NCBI GenBank assembly: GCA_003973385.1
Contig: QNYK01000062.1
Coordinates: forward strand, 1-64,000
DNA length: 64,000 bases
Origin: Bacillota bacterium
GTDB taxonomy: Bacteria > Planctomycetota > UBA8108 > UBA1146
Reading direction: 5' to 3'
Both the position numbers and the translations under genes were made by a program. Position 1 is the first letter of the stretch. Each line of letters begins with the position of its first letter. Positions 15,263-24,477 of the stretch are shown here, piece by piece. Under the pieces are notes generated by a model, which was not told the DNA's origin, did not search any database, and saw only the letters and a list, made by a program, of their open reading frames with translations.

Positions 15263-16267
15263 GTGGGTAACCGTTTCCGGTCCGCGGCGGAAATCTTGCT
15301 GTGGTGCCCTGCGGCTGCTTCGCGATGCTGCACGCAGAAGGGGGGCACACTGGATTCCCGGCGTCTGGATATTGAGTGGAAACATGACGATGCTGCAGCA
15401 GACGCAGAAGAGTGCGCGCAGGCACGCAGCTTCGAGATCACTGAACCGTGGCGATGGACTCGACAGCATCGGAACTGGCCATCAGAACTGGAATCACTGA
15501 CCCATCCTCCACGGCGATTATGGCTGTGCGGACAGATTCCCGGCTGCTTGCCGACGGTCGCCATCGTGGGGAGTCGAAAAGCGTCTGTTGCGGGTCTCCG
15601 GCTCGCCTTCGAAATCGCTTCTGAACTGACTCTGAGCGGATTCAGGATCGTCAGTGGCCTCGCTCGCGGTATCGATGCTGCAGCGTTGGAGGGTGCGGTG
15701 TGCAGCGCTGCACAGGGCGGGCCTGCTCCGCTGGTGCTGCTGGGAAATGGTCTACCCGCGATCTATCCACCAGAGAATCAGCAGTTGGCTCGGCGAATCG
15801 TCGACCTGGGTGGATCTCTGATGAGTGAATATCGACCAGGGACTGCGCCGTTGCGACATCACTTTCCACACCGAAATCGTCTCATCAGCGGCTGGAGCCT
15901 GGCAGTGGTGGTGGTGGAAGCGACCCGAAAATCAGGATCGATGGGGACCGCATCTCATGCACTCGATCAGGGGCGAGAGGTGTGTGCTGTTCCCGGGCCA
16001 GTTCTGCGTGGAACACACGACGGTTGCCATGATCTGATTCAATCCGGCGCTCACCTGGTCACCTGTGCCCGCGATGTCATCGAGATCTGTGGCGGCATCG
16101 CAGAGGGGGAGGAAGTCTTCGAGAGAGGGTCTCGAGGCGACCGTGTCGAGATGAAGTGCCTCCTGGACCAGCATCAACTCACTCTGGATCAGGTACTGCT
16201 GGTGACCGGCTGGACGCCGCTGCGATTGTTGAGGGCATTCTGTGCCGTGGAGAGCCAGCGCAGCTAG
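15263..16267 (+). CDS. dprA: DNA-processing protein DprA (Smf/DprA Rossmann domain)
   Basis: VAIVGSRKAS, IVSGLARGIDAAALEGA, YPPENQQLA, SEYRPGTAPLRHHFPHRNRLISG, VVEATRKSGSMGTASHALDQGREVCAVPG. Confidence 0.92.
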   Translation: MGNRFRSAAEILLWCPAAASRCCTQKGGTLDSRRLDIEWKHDDAAADAEECAQARSFEITEPWRWTRQHRNWPSELESLTHPPRRLWLCGQIPGCLPTVAIVGSRKASVAGLRLAFEIASELTLSGFRIVSGLARGIDAAALEGAVCSAAQGGPAPLVLLGNGLPAIYPPENQQLARRIVDLGGSLMSEYRPGTAPLRHHFPHRNRLISGWSLAVVVVEATRKSGSMGTASHALDQGREVCAVPGPVLRGTHDGCHDLIQSGAHLVTCARDVIEICGGIAEGEEVFERGSRGDRVEMKCLLDQHQLTLDQVLLVTGWTPLRLLRAFCAVESQRS

Positions 16268-16529
16268 TAGCGGTCAGGGACAGGTGTAATTGCTGCACTC
16301 CAGAGTATCGCCGGTCGGATCGGTGCATCGGGGGATGACCTCTGAATGCTCGGGTTGTGGGAATCGAAACCTCAGGCTGGCATCCATCGCAACGATTGAA
16401 CTCGTGGTAGCCATACGAACGCCACAATGGCCCGATGGCTTCCGCCGATGCAGGCTCCGGGAGGACGAATTCAGCGGATTGTCGTAGAATTAGACGGGAG
16501 CACGGCGATCTCCCCTGAGACGGAGCCCC

Positions 16530-19500
16530 GTGGCCAACTCTGACCCATCCAGAACAGACCGGCCCATCGCAGGCCGATTTTTCCCTGCAGCCTTGCTCGG
16601 GCGTGGCGGCATGGGTGAAGTGTGGCACTGCCGAGACCGGGTGGCCGTCGAGGATGTGGCTCTCAAGCGAGTGGCTCCCGAGGATTCATGCGGGCCGGTC
16701 GGGGATCGCCATCGACGGGAGTTCGATCACCTGACCCGACTGCGTCATCCCTCGATCCTGGCGGTGAAGGAGTATGGCATCGATCCCCGGGATGGGGCTC
16801 GGTGGTTCAGCAGCGAGGTGCTTGCAGGTCCCGTCTCTACCGAGTTGATCGGCACCCTTTCACTGGCTGACTGGCTGGAGATGAGTCGACGATTTCTTCG
16901 CGCGCTCGCATTCATGCATCGAAATGGGTGGGTACATGGAGACATCAAATCGGACAATGTCCGCCTTCGACGGCCGCTGAGACCGGGCGATTCACCCGAT
17001 CCGGTGCTGCTCGATTTCGGGCTGTGCCAGCAACAGGGTCAGCCTCCAGAAGAAAAGATCCTGGGTACTCCTCACGCGATGCCTCCCGAGCAATGGCTCG
17101 GTGAAAGACCGGATGCGCGGGGGGATATCTATTCGTCGGGTGTGCTGCTCTATCAGTGGTGGTGCGGTCATCTTCCATTCGAAAAGAAGGATCGCTCTCA
17201 AATGGGGAAGGCCCATCTGCAGGAGGATCCCGCGCCGCTGAAGGAGTTCAGAGGTGGGCTTCCAGAGGCTGCCATCGTCATCATCGACAAGATGCTCAAG
17301 AAGCGCCCCGATGATCGACCGCACGAAGCGGGTGAAGTACTCGCGTTGCTGGAGCGAGTGTTTCCTTCGGCTGAGGAAGGTTGTGTGGTGGAGTCGGGGC
17401 CCTCATTGGTGGCTCAACTCAGATATCCAGGAGTCGGTGAGGAATTACCTCGATTGGTGCTAGATCAGATCTTTCGAGTCAAGGATGTCGGTGGAGTCGT
17501 CCTTCATCTTCATCGGCGCGAAGGGGATCGACGCAAGATCTCGAATCGTGTCGAGGTGGAACTGATGTCACGGGGACTTCCGGTGCTGGGCGTTGACGCC
17601 GCTACCGATGATCCAATTCAGGATGTCATCAGGTCAATACCCCCTGGATCCACAAGCGTGGTGATCAAGGTCGATGATCCTGACTCCGCGACCCAGACGA
17701 TGCAGCAAGCGATGCAGACGACCGAAGTGCTGGGCTGCAAGTTGATCTGGTGGCTTCACTGTTCGATTTCTCCTGGTGGATTTCTGGGAGAACTCCTCGC
17801 CATGCGCTCGCACCGGGTGATCTGCACCGACGATGGGGCTCCCATCGACCTCGCTGAGTGGCTGGCCATGGCGCTGCCAGGCGCCAACGTGGGATCAAAA
17901 CTGCATCATCGTCTGCAGTGCTGGGGTGCAGGAAGTCCCTCCATCTGGGAGCGCATCCTGATCGGGAGGGTCGTTGCTGGTGATCTGGCCCACGACGGTC
18001 GGCGCTGGATCTGGCAGCAACCGAACTCCCATCCGGAAGATCGCTGGCGGGATCGGGTTGTCGAGCAGGTATTGCACCTCGAGGAAAACAATCGGTCAAT
18101 CCTGGAAGCCCTCGCCATCGTCGGCGCTCCTGCAACAGCATCAGAAGTGGCCACTGTTGCGGGCATCGATCGTGGACTGGTTCCGTCGGTGGTCTCGGGG
18201 CTGGTTCAGAAGAACTGGATTCGCCTCGATGGGGCACTTCACTGGCGAGAGCCGTTTCAGGCAGAAGGGGTGCTGGTGGCGATCGATCCCGGTCGCAGGA
18301 AGCTGATGCACGAGAGGGCAACGGGACTTCCTCAGCGCGATGCTCTGGATCGAGTGCGCCATGAGATGAGTGCGGGGAATACCGATCAGGCGGCTCTGTT
18401 GCTGGAACCGTGGTTCGAAGATGAGGCGAAGCGCACCAGAGATGCTGTCAGGTTGGCCAGTGTGCTGACACCGCTGGTCGATCTGCTCAGGGACCACACT
18501 CAGGCCAGGTGGGCAGATTTGCTGGGGCAAGTCGAGGATCAACTGGGAAACGCGGCCCAACGAGATCGTGCATGGCGAGTTGCAGCCAACTGGCATCAGC
18601 GCGGCACCCTGACCGCGTTGCGATTGGCACGCCTGAGAGCCCACACGACCCGTCGCGATGGAGATCCCCAGCAGGCGCTAGAGATTCTCGACGACGCCTC
18701 TGAATCGTCGCCCAGTCAAGAACACGAGATCGAGCGTGAGCGGATCCTGGTCGCGATAGAACGGTCTCGTATCCTCAGAGCACTGGCGCGCCGAGGAGCA
18801 ACATCGGCTCCGATACTGCAGGTGGAGGTGGGTGAAGACGCACAGGATCTGGTCGAAGAGGCTCTCCTGGAACGTTGTCGATGTGCACTGGCAAGAGGCG
18901 CAAGGCTACAGGCCATCGACCTCGCGCGTCAGGTGATCGATTCCCCAGCAGCAGAAATCCGGGTGCGCCACATCGTGGAAGCGCAGTGTCTTCGTGCGCG
19001 GGCGATGGAGGACCTGAGATCCTTGCGGATCTGGAGTCGCTGGCACCGTCACCTGTGCCTGAAGGAGTTGAGGCGAGAGGGTTCCATCGTCGCGGGGATC
19101 CAAGCTGCTGAAGCATCGCTTCGACTGGGAGAGGGAGCGCTGGCACTCTCTGAAGTCACCGGACTGATCGAGCAAGCGAGACTTCATTGCCGGGGACAGT
19201 TGCCCCGGGCCCTGTTGCTGATGGCTCGCTGTGAGTCGGGTGCGGGCTGGATACGCGCTGCTTCTCGTTGCCTCGAGGAAGCCCTGACCCTTGACGGATC
19301 TGCAGGAATCGTCGCCTGGGAGGGGAATCTGCTCGTCGCAGCTTCAGAATGGGCGGCGGGTCGTCCCAGCACCGCACGTCAGATTCTCGAAGCCACACCC
19401 GTGCATCGAGCACCTCATGAGAAGGAGTCGGTCGACGTCCATGGGCGTCACCTGATTCTCGAGAGCCGATGTGCATTTTCGATGGGGAATCCCTCCGAAG

Positions 19501-20147
19501 CGCTGAGCATCCTGGATCGGGGCATCACTTCATTGCGACTGCGCGGAACGGATCGAGACCTCGCGCCGTTACGTCGAGAGCGCGCCAGCTTGCTGGAGCG
19601 CCTCGGACAGAGTGCGATGGCCCAGACGGAAAGGCGCCGGATCGCCGCCGGAGTGATTCCGGAACCGGGAACCGATCCGGAGCCCGTCGGATTTCGAAGG
19701 GCCAGAAAAGCTCTGGATAGACGCGGAGTGCTGTTGAGGCGACGTCAGCATCAGGAGGCCAACAGGTACCTCGAAGTGGCCGCGCTCGACGCCCTGCGTC
19801 TGAGGGCCCAGCCGATGTCGACCTTGCTGACGCTCGAGCGGAACAACGAAGCGGCCCCGGCGGAAAAGGAGCGAATCGCTCTCAGTGCCTGGAGGAGGCT
19901 GTTGAAACTGGAATCACGTGAGGGCCACGCGGCCGTGTTGCTGTGGTGGGCGAAGGCCAGGGAAGAAGCGGGAGACGATGTGGCGGGCCAGCGGCTGCGC
20001 CAGGCGGCTCTCCGCGAGGTCGATCGATGGCGGCTGCATAGCCCGGCAGGGACACGGTGGCGAGAACTGGCAACGCTGCTCGGCGTCGCAGACCTTGCCT
20101 CGGGATCAGTTTTCGACATGGGTGGCCGAAGCACCTCACTGGCGTAG
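16530..20147 (+). CDS. Large multidomain Ser/Thr protein kinase: N-terminal kinase, degenerate STAND-like central module, helical repeat C-terminus
   Basis: 1205 aa; ALLGRGGMGEVWHCRD, VALKRV, WVHGDIKSDN, LLDFGLC, GTPHAMPPEQW, DIYSSGVLLYQW; later Ala/Leu/Arg-rich helical repeats. Confidence 0.85.
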   Translation: MANSDPSRTDRPIAGRFFPAALLGRGGMGEVWHCRDRVAVEDVALKRVAPEDSCGPVGDRHRREFDHLTRLRHPSILAVKEYGIDPRDGARWFSSEVLAGPVSTELIGTLSLADWLEMSRRFLRALAFMHRNGWVHGDIKSDNVRLRRPLRPGDSPDPVLLDFGLCQQQGQPPEEKILGTPHAMPPEQWLGERPDARGDIYSSGVLLYQWWCGHLPFEKKDRSQMGKAHLQEDPAPLKEFRGGLPEAAIVIIDKMLKKRPDDRPHEAGEVLALLERVFPSAEEGCVVESGPSLVAQLRYPGVGEELPRLVLDQIFRVKDVGGVVLHLHRREGDRRKISNRVEVELMSRGLPVLGVDAATDDPIQDVIRSIPPGSTSVVIKVDDPDSATQTMQQAMQTTEVLGCKLIWWLHCSISPGGFLGELLAMRSHRVICTDDGAPIDLAEWLAMALPGANVGSKLHHRLQCWGAGSPSIWERILIGRVVAGDLAHDGRRWIWQQPNSHPEDRWRDRVVEQVLHLEENNRSILEALAIVGAPATASEVATVAGIDRGLVPSVVSGLVQKNWIRLDGALHWREPFQAEGVLVAIDPGRRKLMHERATGLPQRDALDRVRHEMSAGNTDQAALLLEPWFEDEAKRTRDAVRLASVLTPLVDLLRDHTQARWADLLGQVEDQLGNAAQRDRAWRVAANWHQRGTLTALRLARLRAHTTRRDGDPQQALEILDDASESSPSQEHEIERERILVAIERSRILRALARRGATSAPILQVEVGEDAQDLVEEALLERCRCALARGARLQAIDLARQVIDSPAAEIRVRHIVEAQCLRARAMEDLRSLRIWSRWHRHLCLKELRREGSIVAGIQAAEASLRLGEGALALSEVTGLIEQARLHCRGQLPRALLLMARCESGAGWIRAASRCLEEALTLDGSAGIVAWEGNLLVAASEWAAGRPSTARQILEATPVHRAPHEKESVDVHGRHLILESRCAFSMGNPSEALSILDRGITSLRLRGTDRDLAPLRRERASLLERLGQSAMAQTERRRIAAGVIPEPGTDPEPVGFRRARKALDRRGVLLRRRQHQEANRYLEVAALDALRLRAQPMSTLLTLERNNEAAPAEKERIALSAWRRLLKLESREGHAAVLLWWAKAREEAGDDVAGQRLRQAALREVDRWRLHSPAGTRWRELATLLGVADLASGSVFDMGGRSTSLA

Positions 20148-20193
20148 AATCTCACAGAGGCAGACAACTACCGATCGGGAAAGAGGAGTCGAG

Positions 20194-21990
20194 ATGCTGA
20201 GAAGCCATACCTGTGGTGAACTTCGAGCCGCACATGTTGGCCAGGAAGTCACCCTTGTCGGCTGGATTGATACCGTGCGTGATCACGGGGGACTGCGCTT
20301 CATCGATCTTCGAGATCGATATGGACGCACGCAGGTGACGTTGTCCCCGGACTCCATCGATGTCAACTCGCTGGAATCCCTCCGTTCTGAGCAGGTGCTT
20401 CAGGTGGTGGGCCGAGTCGAGACACGTCCCGATGGAATGAAAAACCCGCGTCTGGAAACCGGTGAGATCGAGTTGATCGGCACCACTGCTTCGATACTGG
20501 GAGACTGTCCTCCGCTCCCCTTCGATTTCTCTCGCGGCGACCAGGTAAATGACGAACTGCGCTTTCAGTACCGTTTTCTGGACATGCGCCGAGCCGAGGT
20601 TCAAAAGCGCTTTCAATTGAGGTCGGATCTTCAGCATGAGATCCGTAATTACCTGCACCAGCGGCGATTTATCGATCTTGAAACGCCGATGCTGACAAAG
20701 AGCACGCCGGAAGGTGCCCGCGATTTTCTGGTTCCGAGTCGACTCAATCCGGGTGAGTTGTATGCGCTTCCCCAGTCTCCTCAGATCTTCAAGCAACTCT
20801 TCATGGTTGCCGGATTCGACCGTTACATGCAGATCGTTCGTTGTTTCCGCGACGAGGACCTGCGAGCGGACCGACAGCCTGAGTTCACGCAACTCGACCT
20901 TGAAATGGCATGCGTCGAGGAAGATGACATCATGGAGCTGCTCGAGGGGCTGATGGCTCATGTCGTTCAAGCACTCACCGGCAAACAGGTCGAGACTCCA
21001 TTTCGCCGCATCTGCTACGAGGACGCGCAACTTCGCTATTCGAGTGACTCACCCGACCTCAGAAGTGATCTGGAGATCTTTGAGCTCTCCGATCTGGCGC
21101 TTGAGATGGGATTCAAGGTCTTTTCGGGGGCTGTCGAGGCAGGGGGTGCGGTCCGCGCCATCCGTGTGCCCGGTGGGGGTGAATGGTCGCGCAAGGAGAT
21201 CGAATCGCTCGAGGCCATCGTCAAGAACCAGGGTGCAGGAGGTCTCGCCTGGATGAAGAGGAGTGATCAGGGCCTGGCAGGTCCTGTCGCAAGATTTTGC
21301 GAGAACGAAGCTGGCGCAGCGCTCGTCGAGCGAAGCGGTATGGAGGTGGGAGATCTGTGCTACTTCGTAGCAGACGCCTCGAAGCGCATCGTGATCAACT
21401 CACTGTCATTTCTTCGCAAGGAACTGGCGAATCGCCTCGGCCATCTGAAACCAGGTGCCCTCGAGTTCTGCTGGGTCACGGAATTCCCCCTCTTCGATGA
21501 AGATGAAGAGAGCGGCCTCCCGGTGCCCTGTCACCACCCCTTCACATCGCCAAATCCCGAGGATCTGGAGCGACTCGAATCGGCGCCACTGTCGGTTCGC
21601 GCTCGCGCGTACGACCTGGTTCTCAACGGCTTCGAGGTGGGTGGTGGAAGCATCAGGATTCACCAGAGAGATCTCCAGGAACGAGTTTTCGAGGCGATCG
21701 GGCTGAGCCACGAAGAGGCGCAGAGTAAATTCAGTTTCCTGCTGGAGGCCCTGAAATACGGGGCTCCACCACATGGAGGTATCGCTCTCGGGATCGACCG
21801 CCTGGTCATGATCCTGGCGGGGGATGAGTCGATCCGTGAGGTGATCGCCTTTCCCAAGACGCAGCGCGGCACTTGCCTGTTGACGGGGGCACCGACCGGT
21901 GTCTCCGATGCTCAACTCGACGAGGTGGGGCTGCAATTGGCCCCCATCGATGAGCCAGATGCTGAGCCGAACGAGGGCGAGAACTGCTGA
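20194..21990 (+). CDS. aspS: Aspartyl-tRNA synthetase, bacterial type
   Basis: MLRSHTCGELRAAHVGQEVTLVGWIDTVRDHGGLRFIDLRDRYG...; class II motifs FRDEDLRADRQPEFTQLD and GIDRLVMILAG. ATG at 20194 after aagaggag; the longer 19918 ORF start is spurious. Confidence 0.95.
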   Translation: MLRSHTCGELRAAHVGQEVTLVGWIDTVRDHGGLRFIDLRDRYGRTQVTLSPDSIDVNSLESLRSEQVLQVVGRVETRPDGMKNPRLETGEIELIGTTASILGDCPPLPFDFSRGDQVNDELRFQYRFLDMRRAEVQKRFQLRSDLQHEIRNYLHQRRFIDLETPMLTKSTPEGARDFLVPSRLNPGELYALPQSPQIFKQLFMVAGFDRYMQIVRCFRDEDLRADRQPEFTQLDLEMACVEEDDIMELLEGLMAHVVQALTGKQVETPFRRICYEDAQLRYSSDSPDLRSDLEIFELSDLALEMGFKVFSGAVEAGGAVRAIRVPGGGEWSRKEIESLEAIVKNQGAGGLAWMKRSDQGLAGPVARFCENEAGAALVERSGMEVGDLCYFVADASKRIVINSLSFLRKELANRLGHLKPGALEFCWVTEFPLFDEDEESGLPVPCHHPFTSPNPEDLERLESAPLSVRARAYDLVLNGFEVGGGSIRIHQRDLQERVFEAIGLSHEEAQSKFSFLLEALKYGAPPHGGIALGIDRLVMILAGDESIREVIAFPKTQRGTCLLTGAPTGVSDAQLDEVGLQLAPIDEPDAEPNEGENC

Positions 21991-22167
21991 AGTGAGAGAG
22001 GTCTGCCCCCGGAGCGCGTTTTTTTTCACAACAACCCTGTAATTCGGGGTTTCCGACTTGCCATCAGACCCCTGTACGGTGTATCCATCGGAGTTCCCAG
22101 AGGCCAGAATTGGCCGATCTACCACACCAGCATGCAGTGATCTGAGGAATCGAGAAGGAGGACCGAC

Positions 22168-22677
22168 ATCGCCGAGCAGACCAAGTACCGGATCATCGAC
22201 AGGCCCGCACCGGGGCAGGTACGCCTCATCGACGACGAGGGCAACCAGGTCGGTGTTGTTGAGCTGAATGCCGCGCTGGAAATGGCGCAGGAACGAGATC
22301 TAGATCTGGTCGAGATGAACCCCAATTCCGATCCGCCATTGTGCAAGTTGATGGATTTTGGCAAGTTCAAGTACGATCAGTCAAAGAACTCGAAGCAGGT
22401 GCAAAAGGTCCGCAAGATCAAGGAAGTGAAACTGAGGCCCAAGACAGAACGACACGATCTGGATGTCAAACTGAAACGAGCTCGGAATTTCCTCGAAGAT
22501 GGCCACAAGGTTCTGGTGACGATGGTTTTCAGGGGGCGTGAACAACGGCACCCTGATCTGGGCCGAGATGTGCTTCTCAGGTTCTTCGGTGAACTCGAAG
22601 AACTGGCAAAGATGGAACGTGAGCCGGTACAAGAAGCAAGAAACCGGATGGCGATGGTGCTGGCAAAGAAGAAATGA
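22168..22677 (+). CDS. infC: Translation initiation factor IF-3 (apparent ATC start codon)
   Basis: IF3 sequence YRIIDRPAPGQVRLIDDEGNQVGVVELNAALEMAQERDLDLVEMNPNSDPPLCKLMDFGKFKYDQSKN... begins upstream of the first ATG (22282). AAGGAGG at 22155-22161, then ATC at 22168; in-frame stop at 22138. Confidence 0.92.
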   Translation: MAEQTKYRIIDRPAPGQVRLIDDEGNQVGVVELNAALEMAQERDLDLVEMNPNSDPPLCKLMDFGKFKYDQSKNSKQVQKVRKIKEVKLRPKTERHDLDVKLKRARNFLEDGHKVLVTMVFRGREQRHPDLGRDVLLRFFGELEELAKMEREPVQEARNRMAMVLAKKK

Positions 22678-22723
22678 GCGATCCCCCTCCCTGTGAGGGT
22701 GACGCGCCTGGAAAGGGGCCCCG

Positions 22724-22927
22724 GTGGCCAGAAAAACTCACAAGCCGCACAAGGGCCTGCAGAAGCGGGTCAAGGTGACGGGAACCGGAAAGATCAAGCG
22801 CCACCGCGCTGGAAAAAGCCATCGGATGGGACCCTGGAACGCAACCAGGGTTCGTCGCGGTCGCCGATCAGAAATCTGCGCAGATTGCGACGCAAAGGTG
22901 ATCAAAGCACTGCTCGGGATCGGCTAG
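22724..22927 (+). CDS. rpmI: 50S ribosomal protein L35
   Basis: 67 aa MARKTHKPHKGLQKRVKVTGTGKIKRHRAGKSH; GTG start; between infC and rplT. Confidence 0.94.
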   Translation: MARKTHKPHKGLQKRVKVTGTGKIKRHRAGKSHRMGPWNATRVRRGRRSEICADCDAKVIKALLGIG

Positions 22928-23080
22928 TTGCCAGATCCGTGGTGCGTAGCGTGAGAAAACTGTTACTAACATCGCGCCGGATGGCGCACCGGCCGGCAAT
23001 TCCAGGGATGACGGACCCGTAAGTCCCGAGCGAATCGATCTTGATTCCTCCTGCGCGTTGCCCACGGAAAGGGAAGTTCG

Positions 23081-23437
23081 ATGGCACGGGTACGTTTTGG
23101 CGTCGCTCGTCACCGCAAACAGAAGCGGATTCTCAGAAAAGCTAAGGGGTTCTTCGGAGCCGCAAGCCGGCAGTACCAGACTGCCAAGCAAACCATCATC
23201 CGGTCTGAAGCCTTTGCGACACGGGATCGGCGGGTTCGAAAGAGGATGATCCGGCGTCTCTGGATCACACGGATCTCTGCAGCTTGTGGTCAGAACGACA
23301 TCTCCTACAGCCGTTTCATTCATGGACTCAAGTGTGCCAAGGTGGATCTGGACCGGAAAATGATCTCCGAGTTAGCGATCCGTAACAACGAGGCCTTCGT
23401 TGCGCTCGTCGGGATTGCCCGCGGCACGCAGCAATGA
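23081..23437 (+). CDS. rplT: 50S ribosomal protein L20
   Basis: 118 aa MARVRFGVARHRKQKRILRKAKGFFGAASRQYQTAKQ... Confidence 0.97.
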   Translation: MARVRFGVARHRKQKRILRKAKGFFGAASRQYQTAKQTIIRSEAFATRDRRVRKRMIRRLWITRISAACGQNDISYSRFIHGLKCAKVDLDRKMISELAIRNNEAFVALVGIARGTQQ

Positions 23438-24441
23438 GCGAGGGATCCCAGGTGGATCTAGAAACCATCCAATCCGAGGCCTTGCAGGCGATCGAGTCAG
23501 CGTCAGACGCCTCAGGATTGGAACTGGTTCGCGTTGGCGTGCTTGGCAAGAAGGGTTCCCTCAAGCAGATTCTCCGCTCCCTGGGTCAATTGCCTCCTGA
23601 GCAGCGCGCTTCGTTCGGGGCTCGCGCAAATGTCGTCAAGGACACTGTCGAGGCTGCACTGGCGGCGGCACGGGAACGCCTTGGGGGCCCTTCTGCAGCC
23701 TCTGCCACCTCGCGGGGGATCGCCCAGACGGATGTCACTCTTCCCGGTCGAGTTCCACATCGTGGCAGCAGGCATCCGGTACAACTGGTCGCCTCGAGGA
23801 TGATCAACATCTTCGGCAATCTCGGTTTCCAGGTCGCTGACGGCCCCGAGGTGGAAGACGAGTGGCATAACTTCACCGGCTTGAACATCCCGGTCGATCA
23901 CATCGCCCGGGATCCCGCAGAGAATTTCTTCCTCGAGGACGACCTTCTGATGCGCAGCCAGACCTCCACTGTCCAGGTTCGCGTCATGGAGAGTACGCCT
24001 CCGCCATTGCGTATCATCGCACCTGGAAAAGTGTTTCGACCCGATACCGTCGATGCGACCCATTCCTACATGTTCAACCAACTCGAAGGTCTCGTCATCG
24101 ATGAGGAGATCAACTTCGGGCACCTCAAAGCGACCCTCTTGAGTTTTTTCCAGCAACTACTGCAGGAAGAAGGAATGAAGTTGAGGTTGAGGCCATCATT
24201 TTTCCCCTTCACCGAGCCCAGTGCAGAAGTAGACCTGTTCTGGCGCGGTGATTGGATGGAGATGGGAGGCTGTGGGATGGTCGATCCGAATGTCCTGGAA
24301 GCGGTCGGTATCGACCCAGAAAAGTGGACAGGGTTTGCATTTGGTCTTGGAATCGAGCGGGTGGCGATGGCTTCCTACAACATTCCAGATATCCGTTACC
24401 TCTACGAAAATGATGTCAGGTTTCTCCAGCAATTCTCCTGA
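23434..24441 (+). CDS. pheS: Phenylalanyl-tRNA synthetase alpha subunit
   Basis: 335 aa; HPVQLVASRMINIFGNLGF, GKVFRPDTVDATHSYMFNQLEGLV, FTEPSAEVD, GFAFGLGIERVAM; ATGA overlap with rplT. Confidence 0.97.
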   Translation: MSEGSQVDLETIQSEALQAIESASDASGLELVRVGVLGKKGSLKQILRSLGQLPPEQRASFGARANVVKDTVEAALAAARERLGGPSAASATSRGIAQTDVTLPGRVPHRGSRHPVQLVASRMINIFGNLGFQVADGPEVEDEWHNFTGLNIPVDHIARDPAENFFLEDDLLMRSQTSTVQVRVMESTPPPLRIIAPGKVFRPDTVDATHSYMFNQLEGLVIDEEINFGHLKATLLSFFQQLLQEEGMKLRLRPSFFPFTEPSAEVDLFWRGDWMEMGGCGMVDPNVLEAVGIDPEKWTGFAFGLGIERVAMASYNIPDIRYLYENDVRFLQQFS

Positions 24442-24477
24442 TGGAGATGGGCAACATAACAACCGGGAGTATATGTA

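Noticed and set aside
19918-20193. N-terminal extension of the aspS ORF
   Set aside because: Overlaps the kinase gene end; AspRS homology and a good SD begin at 20194.
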